A stretch of DNA of 64,000 nt, taken from contig NZ_JAGQDH010000002.1 in NCBI RefSeq assembly GCF_018069895.1, positions 1-64,000 on the forward strand. The letters are read 5' to 3'. This stretch comes from Roseovarius autotrophicus. Its GTDB lineage: Bacteria; Pseudomonadota; Alphaproteobacteria; Rhodobacterales; Rhodobacteraceae. Positions 43,390-52,754 of this stretch are shown here, in pieces (position 1 is the first letter of the stretch; every line of letters starts with the position of its first letter). The translations under genes were made by a program, and so were the position numbers. Below the pieces are notes generated by a model, which was not told the origin of the DNA, did no database searches, and saw only the letters and a program-made list of their open reading frames with translations.

Positions 43390-43456
43390 GTCATCATCCG
43401 GCTTGACCGGATGATCTCTGGATCGGGAGATCCTCGGGTCATGCCCGAGGATGACG
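43390..43456. repeat. Paired palindromic repeat between glpV and glpK
   Basis: A left unit GTCATCATCCGG-CTTGA-CCGGATGATCT and an inverted right unit AGATCCTCGGG-TCATG-CCCGAGGATGACG, separated by CTGGATCGGG. It belongs to the same family as 39701-39768, but the two units have different stem cores, each of which still pairs with itself. Confidence 0.85.
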
Positions 43457-43479
43457 TGCAAAATATAATGGACCGAGTC

Positions 43480-44967
43480 ATGACCCATATCCTAGCCATC
43501 GACCAGGGCACCACGTCGAGCCGCGCGATCCTTTTCGATGCGGCGATGCGCCCCATAGCCAGCGCACAGGAGGAATTTCCGCAGCATTACCCCGATTCCG
43601 GCTGGGTCGAGCACGAGGCAGATGACCTCTGGTCCACCACCGCCGCAACCTGCCGCGCCGCCATCGAGAAGGCCGGGATCACCGGCGCGGATGTGGCCGC
43701 CATCGGCATCACCAACCAGCGTGAAACCACCGTGGTCTGGGACCGCCACACCGGCCGCGCGATCCATCGCGCGATCGTCTGGCAGGACCGGCGCACCGCC
43801 GAATTCTGCGCGCGGCTGCGCGAGGCCGGGCATGAGGAGATGGTGAACGCCCGCACCGGCCTGCTGCTCGATCCTTATTTTTCGGGCACGAAACTGCGCT
43901 GGATCCTCGACAATGTGGAGGGCGCGCGCGAGAAGGCGCGCGCGGGCGATCTGCTCTTTGGCACGGTGGACAGTTTCATCATCTGGAAGCTCACAGGCGG
44001 GCGGGTTCACGCGACCGACGCCACCAACGCCGCGCGCACGTTGCTTTACGACATCCGCAAGGGGCGGTGGAGCGCGACCATCTGCGATCTGCTCGACATT
44101 CCCATGCAGATGCTGCCCGAGGTGCGCGACAGCGCGGCCGAATATGGCACGACGCGTGCCGATCTCTTTGGCCACGAAATCCCCATTCTGGGCGTGGCGG
44201 GCGATCAGCAGGCGGCGACCGTGGGGCAGGCGTGTTTTCAGCCCGGAATGCTCAAATCCACCTATGGCACGGGCTGTTTCGCGCTGTTGAATACGGGCGA
44301 GACGCCGGTCACCTCGAAGAACCGCCTGCTCACCACCATCGCCTATCAGCTGGACGGCCAGCCCACCTATGCGCTCGAAGGCTCGATCTTTGTCGCGGGC
44401 GCGGTGGTGCAATGGCTGCGCGACGGGCTGAAAGTGATCCGCGAGGCGCGCGAGACGCAGCCGCTGGCCGATGCCGCCGACCCGCATCAGGAGGTGGTGC
44501 TTGTGCCCGCCTTCACCGGGCTTGGCGCGCCCTATTGGCGCCCCGATTGCCGGGGCGCGATCTTTGGCCTTACGCGCGGCACGGGGCCTGCGGAACTGGC
44601 GCGCGCGGCGCTTGAAAGCGTGGGTTTCCAGACCCGCGACCTGCTTGAGGCGATGCGTGCCGACTGGGCGGGGCAGGGGGCTGATGCCGTCCTGCGGGTG
44701 GATGGGGGCATGAGCGCGAGCGATTGGACCATGCAGTTTCTGGCCGACATTCTTGACGCGCCGGTGGACCGTCCTCAGGTGCTTGAGACGACGGCGCTCG
44801 GCGCGGCGTGGCTCGCGGGAATGCGCGCGGGGATCTATCCCGGACAGGCGGAATTTGCCCGAAGCTGGGCGCTCGAGCGGCAGTTCCTGCCCACAATGCC
44901 CGCCGAGACCCGCGCGCGCAAATGTGCGGCCTGGGCGCGGGCGATCACGGCGACGCTATCGGTGTGA
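43480..44967 (+). CDS. glpK: Glycerol kinase
   Basis: A 495-aa FGGY kinase. It has phosphate-1 motif [11 protein letters not shown] at the start, [10 protein letters not shown], the substrate region around WQDRRTAEF, a C-terminal ATPase half with FTGLGAPYW, and DGGMSASDW. It phosphorylates glycerol for GlpD. The ATG at 43480 gives the canonical N-terminus; an ATG 12 bases upstream with GAGG further back is possible. It closes the glycerol operon behind the repeat. Confidence 0.95.
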   Translation: MTHILAIDQGTTSSRAILFDAAMRPIASAQEEFPQHYPDSGWVEHEADDLWSTTAATCRAAIEKAGITGADVAAIGITNQRETTVVWDRHTGRAIHRAIVWQDRRTAEFCARLREAGHEEMVNARTGLLLDPYFSGTKLRWILDNVEGAREKARAGDLLFGTVDSFIIWKLTGGRVHATDATNAARTLLYDIRKGRWSATICDLLDIPMQMLPEVRDSAAEYGTTRADLFGHEIPILGVAGDQQAATVGQACFQPGMLKSTYGTGCFALLNTGETPVTSKNRLLTTIAYQLDGQPTYALEGSIFVAGAVVQWLRDGLKVIREARETQPLADAADPHQEVVLVPAFTGLGAPYWRPDCRGAIFGLTRGTGPAELARAALESVGFQTRDLLEAMRADWAGQGADAVLRVDGGMSASDWTMQFLADILDAPVDRPQVLETTALGAAWLAGMRAGIYPGQAEFARSWALERQFLPTMPAETRARKCAAWARAITATLSV

Positions 44968-44989
44968 GCGCGCCCGTTGTGGCGCGCTC
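44966..44989 (+). terminator. Hairpin at the end of glpK
   Basis: A 9-bp stem GAGCGCGCC (44966-44974) with GGCGCGCTC (44981-44989) overlaps the glpK stop, followed by AGCTTCGTTCT. It is a weak T-run, so a plausible but not certain operon terminator. Confidence 0.45.
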
Positions 44990-45028
44990 AGCTTCGTTCT
45001 AGGCTCCGCCCAAACAGGAGGAGCCGCC

Positions 45029-46117
45029 ATGCACGCCCCCATCAGCGCCATCATTCCCGCCCACAACGAGGCCGCGACCATCGCGAAGGTCGTCACCACC
45101 ATGCGGGCCATGGCCCCTGTGGCCGAGGTGGTGGTGATCGACAACGGTTCTGAGGACGGCACGGCCGAGGCTGCGCGTATGGCGGGCGCCACTGTCGTCA
45201 GCGAGGCACGGCGCGGTATGGGGCACGCGGTGCGGTGCGGCGTGGCGGCGGCGCGGCATGACTGGGTGATGAAGGTCGATGCCGATCTGGGGCGGTTCGA
45301 CACGGCGCTTTTTGCCCGCATGGCCGAGGCGCGCGCGCCGGGCGTGGGGCTGGTGAAAGGTGCCTGGAACGATCCGCACGACAACATGCCGATGACGCGG
45401 CTTCTGGTGCGGCCCGCGCTGCGCCTCATGTTTCCGGGGCTGGGGGGGCTCAACGCGCCCAATACCGGGATTTATCTTTTCGATCGTTCCATGATTGCCC
45501 ACGAGCAGCTGACTGGCGATTACGCCGTCGATCTTGACGTGATGCTGCGCGTTTACGCGGCGGGGGCGGGGGTGGCGGAGGTCGATATCGGGCGGATCGT
45601 GCATGATGCACGGGACGTGGGCCATTACAATGCCATGGCCGAGCAGATCCTCGCGTTTTTCCTCTCGCGTCAACCGCTTGGGCTGCTGGAAGAAGTGGTG
45701 GTTATGGCCGAGACCGAGACGGATGTCGCGCGTCATGCGGGGGGGGTGATCGCAGGAAAGCTGATCTCGGGGGCGCGGGTGAGCGTCTATCTGGCCGAGG
45801 GCGGCGGGGTGCTTGACGCTGTGTTTGCGGTCTATCCCACCTATCGTCGTGCGCCGCTTGCCAAGGCCGCGCGCCATGTGCCCCACGCGAATGCGGCACG
45901 GCAGCGGGTAATTGCGTCGCACGCCATCCGGCCCGAGGCGATGCGCGCCCCCGTGCCGGTGGACATCTGGGAGATGCCCGGCGCGGCGGGATTTGCGGCG
46001 GATGTTTCGGTCGGGACCGGCGCCGGGGGGGCGCTCAAGCGCGCGGCGCTGGACCGGTTGGGACTGTCGGGCGCGGTTTCCCCGCGCGAGGTTTTTCGGG
46101 TGGTGGCCGAGGGGTAA
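45029..46117 (+). CDS. Glycosyltransferase family 2 protein
   Basis: 362 aa. The GT-A fold has IIPAHNEAATI (about 8-18), VVVIDNGSEDGT, the GMGHAV segment and the metal-binding DADLGRFD. The C-terminal third (about 245-362) is not typical GT2 and remains unassigned. The acceptor is unknown. AGGAGG precedes the ATG. It follows glpK on the same strand after a hairpin, so cotranscription is doubtful. Confidence 0.85.
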   Translation: MHAPISAIIPAHNEAATIAKVVTTMRAMAPVAEVVVIDNGSEDGTAEAARMAGATVVSEARRGMGHAVRCGVAAARHDWVMKVDADLGRFDTALFARMAEARAPGVGLVKGAWNDPHDNMPMTRLLVRPALRLMFPGLGGLNAPNTGIYLFDRSMIAHEQLTGDYAVDLDVMLRVYAAGAGVAEVDIGRIVHDARDVGHYNAMAEQILAFFLSRQPLGLLEEVVVMAETETDVARHAGGVIAGKLISGARVSVYLAEGGGVLDAVFAVYPTYRRAPLAKAARHVPHANAARQRVIASHAIRPEAMRAPVPVDIWEMPGAAGFAADVSVGTGAGGALKRAALDRLGLSGAVSPREVFRVVAEG

Positions 46118-46126
46118 TGATCGCGC

Positions 46127-46159
46127 CCGTCATCCTCGGGCTTGACCCGAGGATGACGG
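46127..46159. terminator. Palindromic repeat unit acting as bidirectional hairpin
   Basis: A 14-bp perfect stem CCGTCATCCTCGGG (46127-46140), loop CTTGA, CCCGAGGATGACGG (46146-46159). It is a single, symmetric unit of the dispersed repeat family and lies between two converging genes, where it could end transcription from both sides. Confidence 0.7.
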
Positions 46160-46168
46160 GGTTTCCGC

Positions 46169-47215
46169 TCACGCGCCCTTGAAATTCACCTCGCCCTCAT
46201 GTTCCAGCGCGCGTTCCGCCGCCTGTCTTCTCGTTGCGCAATCCTCGCGCATCCGTTGTGAACGGATGCGCCCGTATTGCCCGAGGCCGATGGCCAGCAG
46301 GATGATCGCCCCGCCGGGAATGAGGCCCGGACCAGGATCCTCGCCCAGAAGGATCATGGCAATGAGGATGGCGGCGAGTGGCGAGAACGAGGTGGCCAGA
46401 GACACATCGCCCGAGCGCGCGTATTTCAGCCCGAGCGCCCAGGCGAACTGTCCGCCGATCACCACGATAAGCGCATAGATCCAGACCCATTCCCACACCA
46501 GCGGATGGAACACGTCCTGGAAATGGTCAGGGCCGAAGAGATAGATCGCGAGGAAGAAATAGAAGATGGTGCCTACCACGGTGCGGTAGATCGCGAAAAT
46601 CCCCATCGGGATACCGCGCAGACCGGTGCGCGCAACCAGTGTCGAGGCTATATAGGACAATGTCGCCAGAAGCGCCCCGATCTCGCCCTTGCCGATGTCG
46701 AAGCCGCCGCCGCCGTTCAGCCAAAGCATCAGCACCGCGCCGCCAAGCGCCACGAGACCGGCGACAAAGGCCCAAGGCTCGAACTCCTCGCGCAGGAAGA
46801 GCCAGACCGCGAGCAAAAACAGAGGCGGTTCGATCCGACCCACAAGGACCACGTTGGTCACCGTGGTTTTTTCCAGTGCATAAAAGAAAAGCCCCGGCGT
46901 CAGCGCCGAGGACAGGAAGGCCGATAGTGTCAGGATCATCCAGTGCCGGCGCGTCAGCTTGCGCAGGTTTTCAAGCGTCCATTCACGCCAGAACATGAAA
47001 CTCATCGGCACGATCGACATGAGCGAACCCACGAACAGCAGGTTGCAATAGGTGATGACATTGCGCCCCATCACCCGGTTTTCCATGCCGATCTCAGCCA
47101 GAAGCGAGACGATGGAATTGCCCGCAGCGAAAATCACCACTGCCAGCCAGGCGAGGCTTGCGCCCATCATCACACGGGAATTGTCGGGCAGGGTTTGAGT
47201 GCTGGCCTCGGCCAT
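46169..47215 (-). CDS. DMT-superfamily (EamA) transporter
   Basis: A 348-aa protein with ten hydrophobic segments in two EamA repeats, a short N-terminal tail and a charged C-terminal tail rich in Arg and Glu. The start at 47215 (MAEASTQT) has AAGGA upstream; a longer frame upstream lacks support. Substrate unknown. It is the third of four EamA-type genes in the window and divergent from the methyltransferase-like gene. Confidence 0.87.
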   Translation of the reverse strand: MAEASTQTLPDNSRVMMGASLAWLAVVIFAAGNSIVSLLAEIGMENRVMGRNVITYCNLLFVGSLMSIVPMSFMFWREWTLENLRKLTRRHWMILTLSAFLSSALTPGLFFYALEKTTVTNVVLVGRIEPPLFLLAVWLFLREEFEPWAFVAGLVALGGAVLMLWLNGGGGFDIGKGEIGALLATLSYIASTLVARTGLRGIPMGIFAIYRTVVGTIFYFFLAIYLFGPDHFQDVFHPLVWEWVWIYALIVVIGGQFAWALGLKYARSGDVSLATSFSPLAAILIAMILLGEDPGPGLIPGGAIILLAIGLGQYGRIRSQRMREDCATRRQAAERALEHEGEVNFKGA

Positions 47216-47469
47216 CGAGATAATCCTTGTGAGCACATGAACGGCTGCCCCAACATGCGCTGCACAATCCATGCTTGCAAATGACGTTACCGCACAGGCG
47301 TTCACTTTCGGTAAATCGCGGCGCAACATTGTTTCAGGCGCTCTTGTGTGCACGCCGCGCCGATCACGCCACCGTGCGCCGTATTGCGAAACCGCCTGTG
47401 CCGCTTGTAATCGCGTATCCGGGCGGGCAGGTTCGCCCCATCCATCCCGTGACCCGAGGGACCAAGGCC

Positions 47470-48348
47470 ATGAACAACCAGCCACAAGACGAAAGCTTTG
47501 TCACGATCTTCGATGACACTTATGACCAGCCCGATTGCCGCGCCTATTTCCGCATGCTGGACGCGCTTGGCTATCGCAACCAGATGCATGCTGTGGCGTT
47601 GTTTCGCAAGGGGCTGGGTGCGTTGTGCCGGGTGCGCGGCCTTGCCGCGCCGCGCCTTCTGGATTTCGCGTCAAGCTATGGGCTTGTCACGCTCCTGATG
47701 CGCCACGAGATTTCGCTGATCGATGTGTTCGACCGCTACCGCGCGCCGGACTTCGATCGCATGTCGCCCGCCGAGGTGATCGCGGGGGATCGCACCTGGC
47801 TGGCGCGTCTGCCCTGCTACTCGCCGCCCCTGCATGTGATTGGCCTCGACGTGATGCCGAATGCCATCGCCTATGGTCACGCCGTGGGGCTGTTCGACGA
47901 AGGCTTTGCCGAGAACCTCGAAGTGGACGCAGCCTCGCCCGCTCTGGCGGCCGCGCTCGGGCAGGTGGACATGATCGTGGAATGCGGTTCGGTCGCGCAG
48001 CTCATGCCGCGCACGCTTGACCGTGTTCTGACGGCCTGCGGCGAGAGGAAGCCCTGGATCATGACCTCGCCCATTCGCGGCAACGAGCGCGCGGCAGCGG
48101 TCGAGGTGCTGGTGCGCCACGGCATGCGGCAGGAGGTGCTGCCGGTGGCGCCCTTCATCCACCGCCGTTTCGAAAGCCCCGAGGAGCAGGCCCGCGCCAT
48201 CGCCAATGCCCGCGCGGCCGGACACGCGCCCGAGGGCTACGAGACCACGGGCCATTTCCATGCCCAGGTGCTGCTTGCGCGGCCCGAAGGCGAGGGCGGT
48301 GCGCCCGGGGAATGGCCCGAGTTGCGTGGCTTGGTGCCCTTGTCGTGA
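47470..48348 (+). CDS. Methyltransferase-like conserved protein
   Basis: 292 aa, soluble. RLLDFASSYGLVTLL (about 60-74) sits where a class I methyltransferase has motif I. It is followed by a beta-strand/acidic pattern (LIDVFDRY) and VDMIVECGSVAQLMP in the motif IV position. The Gly-rich loop is reduced to a single SSYG, so SAM binding is uncertain. There is no membrane segment. The 254-bp divergent region upstream shows no recognised site. Confidence 0.6.
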   Translation: MNNQPQDESFVTIFDDTYDQPDCRAYFRMLDALGYRNQMHAVALFRKGLGALCRVRGLAAPRLLDFASSYGLVTLLMRHEISLIDVFDRYRAPDFDRMSPAEVIAGDRTWLARLPCYSPPLHVIGLDVMPNAIAYGHAVGLFDEGFAENLEVDAASPALAAALGQVDMIVECGSVAQLMPRTLDRVLTACGERKPWIMTSPIRGNERAAAVEVLVRHGMRQEVLPVAPFIHRRFESPEEQARAIANARAAGHAPEGYETTGHFHAQVLLARPEGEGGAPGEWPELRGLVPLS

Positions 48349-48614
48349 GGCGGCGCAGGCGCTTGCTCGGCGGGATTGCGCCGCGCCTCGCCGACCCCGA
48401 TGCCTGACGTGATAGGGCTTGATCCGGTTTCCTGCGGGGCGGCTGTCCGGAGGCCGACTTGTCAGCGCGCGCAAGTGCGGTGTGGTTCTCATCGTCCCGA
48501 TTTCGGGACTGACGATCCGCTGATCGGTCCTTGACCTGCCATCTGCGGGCGAGGGCGTTGCAGGCGGGTGCGGTGCCGGGCTATAAGGGGCCCTCAGCAG
48601 CGGAAGGCAAGCCG

Positions 48615-49880
48615 ATGAAGGATCTCACCGACATTCCCGCCCTCATGGCCGAAATCGGCGCGCGCGCCCGCGTGGCCGCCGCGGACCTCGCCACCGCCAC
48701 ACCAGAGACCAAGCAGGCCGCCCTCGAAGCCGCTGCCGAGGCGGTCTGGACGGGCCGCGACGCGATTCTGGCCGCCAACGCGCAGGACATGGAGGCCGGC
48801 CGCGACAAGGGGCTGACGCCGGCCATGCTCGACCGGCTCATGCTCGACGAAAAGCGGCTCTGGGGCGTGGTCGAAGGGTTGCGCGCGGTGGCGGCGCAGG
48901 ACGATCCCGTGGGGCAGATCATTGCCGAATGGGATCGGCCCAATGGCCTGCATATCCAGCGGGTACGCACCCCGCTGGGCGTGATCGGCGTGATCTACGA
49001 AAGCCGTCCCAACGTCACCGCCGATGCCGGTGCGCTGTGCCTCAAATCGGGCAATGCGGTGATTCTGCGCGGCGGGTCCGAGAGCTTTCACTCCTCGGGC
49101 GCGATCCATGCCTGCCTTGTCGAGGGGCTGAAATCCGCCGGATTGCCCGAGGATGCGATCCAGCGCGTGCCGGTGACCGACCGTGCGGCGGTGCAGCTCA
49201 TGCTGGGCATGACCGACCATATCGACGTGATCGTGCCGCGCGGCGGCAAGGGCCTTGTGGGCCTGGTGCAGGCCGAGGCGCGGGTGCCGGTCTTTGCCCA
49301 TCTCGAAGGCATCGTGCATATCTATCTTGACGCCGAGGCGGACCCGGAAAAGGCGCTCAAGGTCGTGCTCAACGCCAAGACCCGGCGCACAGGGATTTGT
49401 GGCGCCGCCGAATGCCTGCTCATCCACCGCGAGATCGCCGACACCATAGGGCAGGGCGTGATTCGGGCGCTGATCGACGCGGGCGTGGAGGTGCGGGCCG
49501 ACGCGGCGCTTCAATCCATCCCCGGCGTGACGCCTGCCAGCGACGAGGACTGGGGGCGCGAGTATCTCGACAGCATCATCGCTGCCAGAGTGGTCGATAA
49601 CCTTGACGCCGCCATCGCCCATATCCGGCAGTATGGGTCGAGCCACACCGATTGCATCGTGACCGAGGACGCGGGCGCGGTGGCGCGCTTCTTTTCCCGG
49701 CTCGACAGCGCCATCCTGATGCACAACGCATCGACGCAATTTGCCGACGGGAGCGAATTCGGCATGGGCGCGGAAATCGGTATAGCCACCGGCAAGATGC
49801 ACGCGCGCGGCCCGGTGGGGGCGGAACAACTGACCAGCTTCAAATATCTGGTGACGGGCGACGGCGCGGTCAGGGACTGA
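48615..49880 (+). CDS. proA: Gamma-glutamyl phosphate reductase
   Basis: A 421-aa aldehyde-dehydrogenase-fold enzyme. It has [14 protein letters not shown] (about 114-127), [20 protein letters not shown] and the catalytic Cys in [11 protein letters not shown], plus the [16 protein letters not shown] end. It reduces glutamyl-5-phosphate in proline synthesis with NADPH. proB is not adjacent. GGAAGG precedes the ATG. The 266-bp upstream gap holds a small GTCCCGA/TCGGGAC hairpin (48494-48509) and no gene I can support. Confidence 0.96.
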   Translation: MKDLTDIPALMAEIGARARVAAADLATATPETKQAALEAAAEAVWTGRDAILAANAQDMEAGRDKGLTPAMLDRLMLDEKRLWGVVEGLRAVAAQDDPVGQIIAEWDRPNGLHIQRVRTPLGVIGVIYESRPNVTADAGALCLKSGNAVILRGGSESFHSSGAIHACLVEGLKSAGLPEDAIQRVPVTDRAAVQLMLGMTDHIDVIVPRGGKGLVGLVQAEARVPVFAHLEGIVHIYLDAEADPEKALKVVLNAKTRRTGICGAAECLLIHREIADTIGQGVIRALIDAGVEVRADAALQSIPGVTPASDEDWGREYLDSIIAARVVDNLDAAIAHIRQYGSSHTDCIVTEDAGAVARFFSRLDSAILMHNASTQFADGSEFGMGAEIGIATGKMHARGPVGAEQLTSFKYLVTGDGAVRD

Positions 49881-49885
49881 AGCCT

Positions 49886-50758
49886 CTACAGCACCCGCCC
49901 CGCCACCGCGTCGAGCCGCGCCAGAGCCTCGGGGGCGCGTCTCTCGGGCGTGGTGAGCAGCGCGAAGTCGAGCGCGCGGTCGCAGCCATGCGGGCAGGGG
50001 GCGCGGGTCGCGCCCAGAAGCGCGGGCAGGCGGCGGACAAGGGCGCGGCCCTTGTCGGCATTGGCCCCGAGCGTGGCGATGATCGTGGTGATATCGACCG
50101 CGCCATGATCCGGGTGCCAGCTGTCATAATCCGTGATCATGGCGACCGAAGCATAGCAAAGCTCGGCCTCACGGGCGAGCTTGGCCTCGGGCATCCCGGT
50201 CATGCCGATCACGTCGCAACCCCATTGATCGCGGTAGAGTTTCGATTCGGCCATGGTCGAGAATTGCGGACCTTCCATCGCCAGATAGGTGCCGCCGCGA
50301 TGCACGGTGATACCCGCGTCACGCGCGGCCTGCTCGCAGGCGTCCGAAAGGCGCGCGCAGGTCGGGTGCGCAACGCTGACATGGGCCACGCAGCCGGGGC
50401 CGAAAAAGGATTTCTCGCGCGCGAAGGTGCGGTCGATATATTGATCGACAAGGACAAAATCGCCGGGGGCCAGATCTTCGCGGAACGATCCGCAAGCCGA
50501 GACGCTGATCACATCGGTCACGCCCAGCCGTTTGAGTGCGTCGATATTGGCGCGGTAGGGGACAGAGGAGGGGCTATGGACATGGCCGCGCCCGTGGCGC
50601 GGCAGAAAAGCCATGGGCACGCCGTCTAGCCGCCCGGTCAGGATCGCGTCCGAGGGGGCGCCCCAGGGCGTCTCGACGTTCTGCCATGTGGCGCCTTCCA
50701 GCCCGTCGATATCATACAGTCCCGAACCGCCGATCACCCCGATCATGGTCTTTGCCAT
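49886..50758 (-). CDS. mtnP: S-methyl-5'-thioadenosine phosphorylase
   Basis: A 290-aa purine nucleoside phosphorylase family member. It has IGVIGGSGLYDIDGL at the start, LPRHGRGH, the SVSACGSFRED loop, MEGPQFSTMAES and the MTGMPEAKLARE base-binding region. It cleaves methylthioadenosine from polyamine synthesis, feeding methionine salvage. It is convergent with proA with only five bases between stops. Confidence 0.94.
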   Translation of the reverse strand: MAKTMIGVIGGSGLYDIDGLEGATWQNVETPWGAPSDAILTGRLDGVPMAFLPRHGRGHVHSPSSVPYRANIDALKRLGVTDVISVSACGSFREDLAPGDFVLVDQYIDRTFAREKSFFGPGCVAHVSVAHPTCARLSDACEQAARDAGITVHRGGTYLAMEGPQFSTMAESKLYRDQWGCDVIGMTGMPEAKLAREAELCYASVAMITDYDSWHPDHGAVDITTIIATLGANADKGRALVRRLPALLGATRAPCPHGCDRALDFALLTTPERRAPEALARLDAVAGRVL

Positions 50759-50805
50759 TGCCCTGACTCCGTCTTGGTCTGATGCAGGCTTAGGCCGGAT
50801 CGCGG

Positions 50806-50846
50806 CAAAAGAAAATGCCCGCGCGGTTGCGTGATCCCGCGCGGGC
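50806..50846 (-). terminator. Rho-independent terminator of the isochorismatase-fold gene
   Basis: On the minus strand a 10-bp stem GCCCGCGCGG/CCGCGCGGGC (50846-50837 with 50826-50817) is followed by ATTTTCTTTTGCC. It lies 37 bases after the stop of the gene at 50883-51692. Confidence 0.85.
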
Positions 50847-50882
50847 GGCCTCGTTCATCCCCGGCAACGGCCGGTGGCGCAC

Positions 50883-51692
50883 TCAGCCGAGCATCGCCAC
50901 GACCTCATCCGTGGTCCAGAGCGCGTTGGCCATGTAACGGAAGTTGATGAGCGCCGCGAGATAGCCGTCACCCTCGGGCAGCATCGCCGCCGCGGTCCCG
51001 TCCGAGACCACCGCCACCTCGAAGCCTTGTTCGAGCAGTTCGCGCATATGCGCTTCGGTGCAGAGGTTGGCGGACATGCCGGCAAGGATCACCTGATCCA
51101 CCCCCGCCTTGCGCAATTGCAGCGCAAGATCGTTGGTTTCCGGCCCGTAAACCTTGTGCGGCGAGCAAATGATCGTCTTGCCGTCAAGGATATAGGGCTT
51201 GTATTGCGGCATGTAATCGGCGCCCGAGCCTTCGAACCCCTCCATGCTCACCGGGCTGGTGCGGTCGAACATGCCGATGGCATGCATCAGTTTTTCCAGC
51301 GCGCCGCCGAATTTCCACGTGTGATCGCTTGGGTAGTAGTAATGCGGCGAGATGGCGACGGGGATATCCGCGCCCTTGGCCGCCTTGAACAGCCGTTCGA
51401 TGTTCGCGACGGTGTTGTTGGCGGTGACACTCGCGCCGACCGCGCCCCAGGCGACGCCGTCGGGCGAGAGAAAGTCAATCTGCGGATCGGTGACGACGAG
51501 CGCGGCGCGGCTGAGGTCGAGCACCATGTCGCTTGGTGGCAGGAACGGCTCTGCGGGTGGCGCGTAGGGGTTGTCTTGCGCGCGCGCGCCGGTGGTCGCA
51601 AGGCCGGTGGCGGCGGCAAGTGCGGCGGTGCCGGTCAACGCGGCGCGGCGGGTGAATTTGGGGTCATGATCGTGGTCAGGGCAATTGCACAT
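50883..51692 (-). CDS. Tat-exported isochorismatase-family cysteine hydrolase
   Basis: 269 aa. An unusual start MCNCPDHDHDPK precedes a twin-arginine signal (FTRRAALTG, hydrophobic stretch, cleavage near ARA-Q at about 39). The mature domain has the isochorismatase-hydrolase Asp (VVTDPQIDFL) and the catalytic Cys in AGMSANLCTEAHM. This family hydrolyses amides or imides. Periplasmic location is inferred. GGGAGG precedes the ATG. It is divergent from an AraC regulator that may control it. Confidence 0.85.
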   Translation of the reverse strand: MCNCPDHDHDPKFTRRAALTGTAALAAATGLATTGARAQDNPYAPPAEPFLPPSDMVLDLSRAALVVTDPQIDFLSPDGVAWGAVGASVTANNTVANIERLFKAAKGADIPVAISPHYYYPSDHTWKFGGALEKLMHAIGMFDRTSPVSMEGFEGSGADYMPQYKPYILDGKTIICSPHKVYGPETNDLALQLRKAGVDQVILAGMSANLCTEAHMRELLEQGFEVAVVSDGTAAAMLPEGDGYLAALINFRYMANALWTTDEVVAMLG

Positions 51693-51815
51693 GGGGTCCT
51701 CCCTTGGTGAGTGTTGGCGGTAGTCTGGCGGGGGCGATGTGCCTTTGCGTCCCGAATCTGGGGCAAGAGATGAATTTTTCGTGCCTTTCCTTGCAGGCTG
51801 CGGCAAGGTGAGGCC

Positions 51816-52754
51816 ATGCAGGAGCATCCCCACGACCGGATTCTCGACGCGCTTGAGATTAGCGCCGACCCCTTTGCGATCTGTGCGCTTGAAGGCGCGT
51901 GCAGCATGGGGTTGGGCCGCAATCCGCGCGCCACGCTGCATTATGTGCTGGGCGGGCAAGGTGTCTTGTCGGTGCAGGGGATGGCACCGCTGGAGCTGCA
52001 ACCGGGGCGGCTTGTGCTGGTGCCGGCGAGCCGAAGCCATTCGTTGAACAATCGCGGGGGTGGGCAGGTGGGCTTGCCCGCGTGTCGGCCGGTCGGGCTC
52101 GATCTGGAGGCGCATTTGGCGCGTGGCGAGGGGGCGGGGGTGATGGTCGTGCTGTGCTCGACCATCTCGCTGGGGTTGCGCGGGACGCATGGGCTGATTG
52201 ACCTTTTGCGCGCGCCGCTCAGCCTCGATGTGACCGCGAGCCCGGTGGCCGCGCAGGCGATGGCAGCGCTGGTGGCCGAGATGGGCAGCGCGCGGCCCGG
52301 TCAAGGCGCAATGGTGCGCGCGCTCTTGCTGCAATGCCTGATCGAGATGTTGCGCACGCGGCTGGAGGCGGGCGATCCGGGGGTGACATGGCTGGCGGCG
52401 CTGGCCGATCCGGGGTTGTGGCGGGGTTTGCGCGCGATGCTTGACGAACCCGGCAGCCCCCACACGCTGGAAAGCCTTGCCGGGGCGGCAGGGATGAGCC
52501 GGTCACGCTTTGCGGCGCGGTTTCAGGCGGCTTACGGCCAGGGTGCGATGACGCTTCTGCGCGATTTGCGGCTTGCGCGCGCCGCGCAGATGCTGACAGA
52601 GCGGCGTGCGCCGGTGGATCAGGTGGCGCGTGCGGTGGGTTTCCAGAGCCGGAGCGCCTTTAGCCGCGCCTTTGTCGCCATGTGGGGCGAAGCGCCGCGC
52701 GCCTTTCGCGCGCGCGGCGCTCAGGCGGCGGATCGTGCGCAGAACCGCGCCTGA
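51816..52754 (+). CDS. AraC-family transcriptional regulator with cupin sensor
   Basis: 312 aa. The N-terminal half is a cupin-like AraC binding domain (LHYVLGGQGVLSV, LVLVPASRSHSL). The C-terminal HTH_18 pair has LAGAAGMSRSRFAARFQ and VDQVARAVGFQSRSAFSRAF. It is likely to regulate the divergently transcribed exported hydrolase; the effector is unknown. Its 3' end overlaps the convergent cyclase gene by 34 bases. Confidence 0.88.
   Translation: MQEHPHDRILDALEISADPFAICALEGACSMGLGRNPRATLHYVLGGQGVLSVQGMAPLELQPGRLVLVPASRSHSLNNRGGGQVGLPACRPVGLDLEAHLARGEGAGVMVVLCSTISLGLRGTHGLIDLLRAPLSLDVTASPVAAQAMAALVAEMGSARPGQGAMVRALLLQCLIEMLRTRLEAGDPGVTWLAALADPGLWRGLRAMLDEPGSPHTLESLAGAAGMSRSRFAARFQAAYGQGAMTLLRDLRLARAAQMLTERRAPVDQVARAVGFQSRSAFSRAFVAMWGEAPRAFRARGAQAADRAQNRA

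Noticed and set aside
41206-43488. A 760-codon minus-strand frame opposite glpV
   Set aside because: Antisense shadow of glpV and glpU, with no family motif and low-complexity His/Arg content.
47216-47469. A small gene in the 254-base divergent gap
   Set aside because: Frames here lack a ribosome site and any family pattern; I treat it as the divergent promoter region, with no site I can name.
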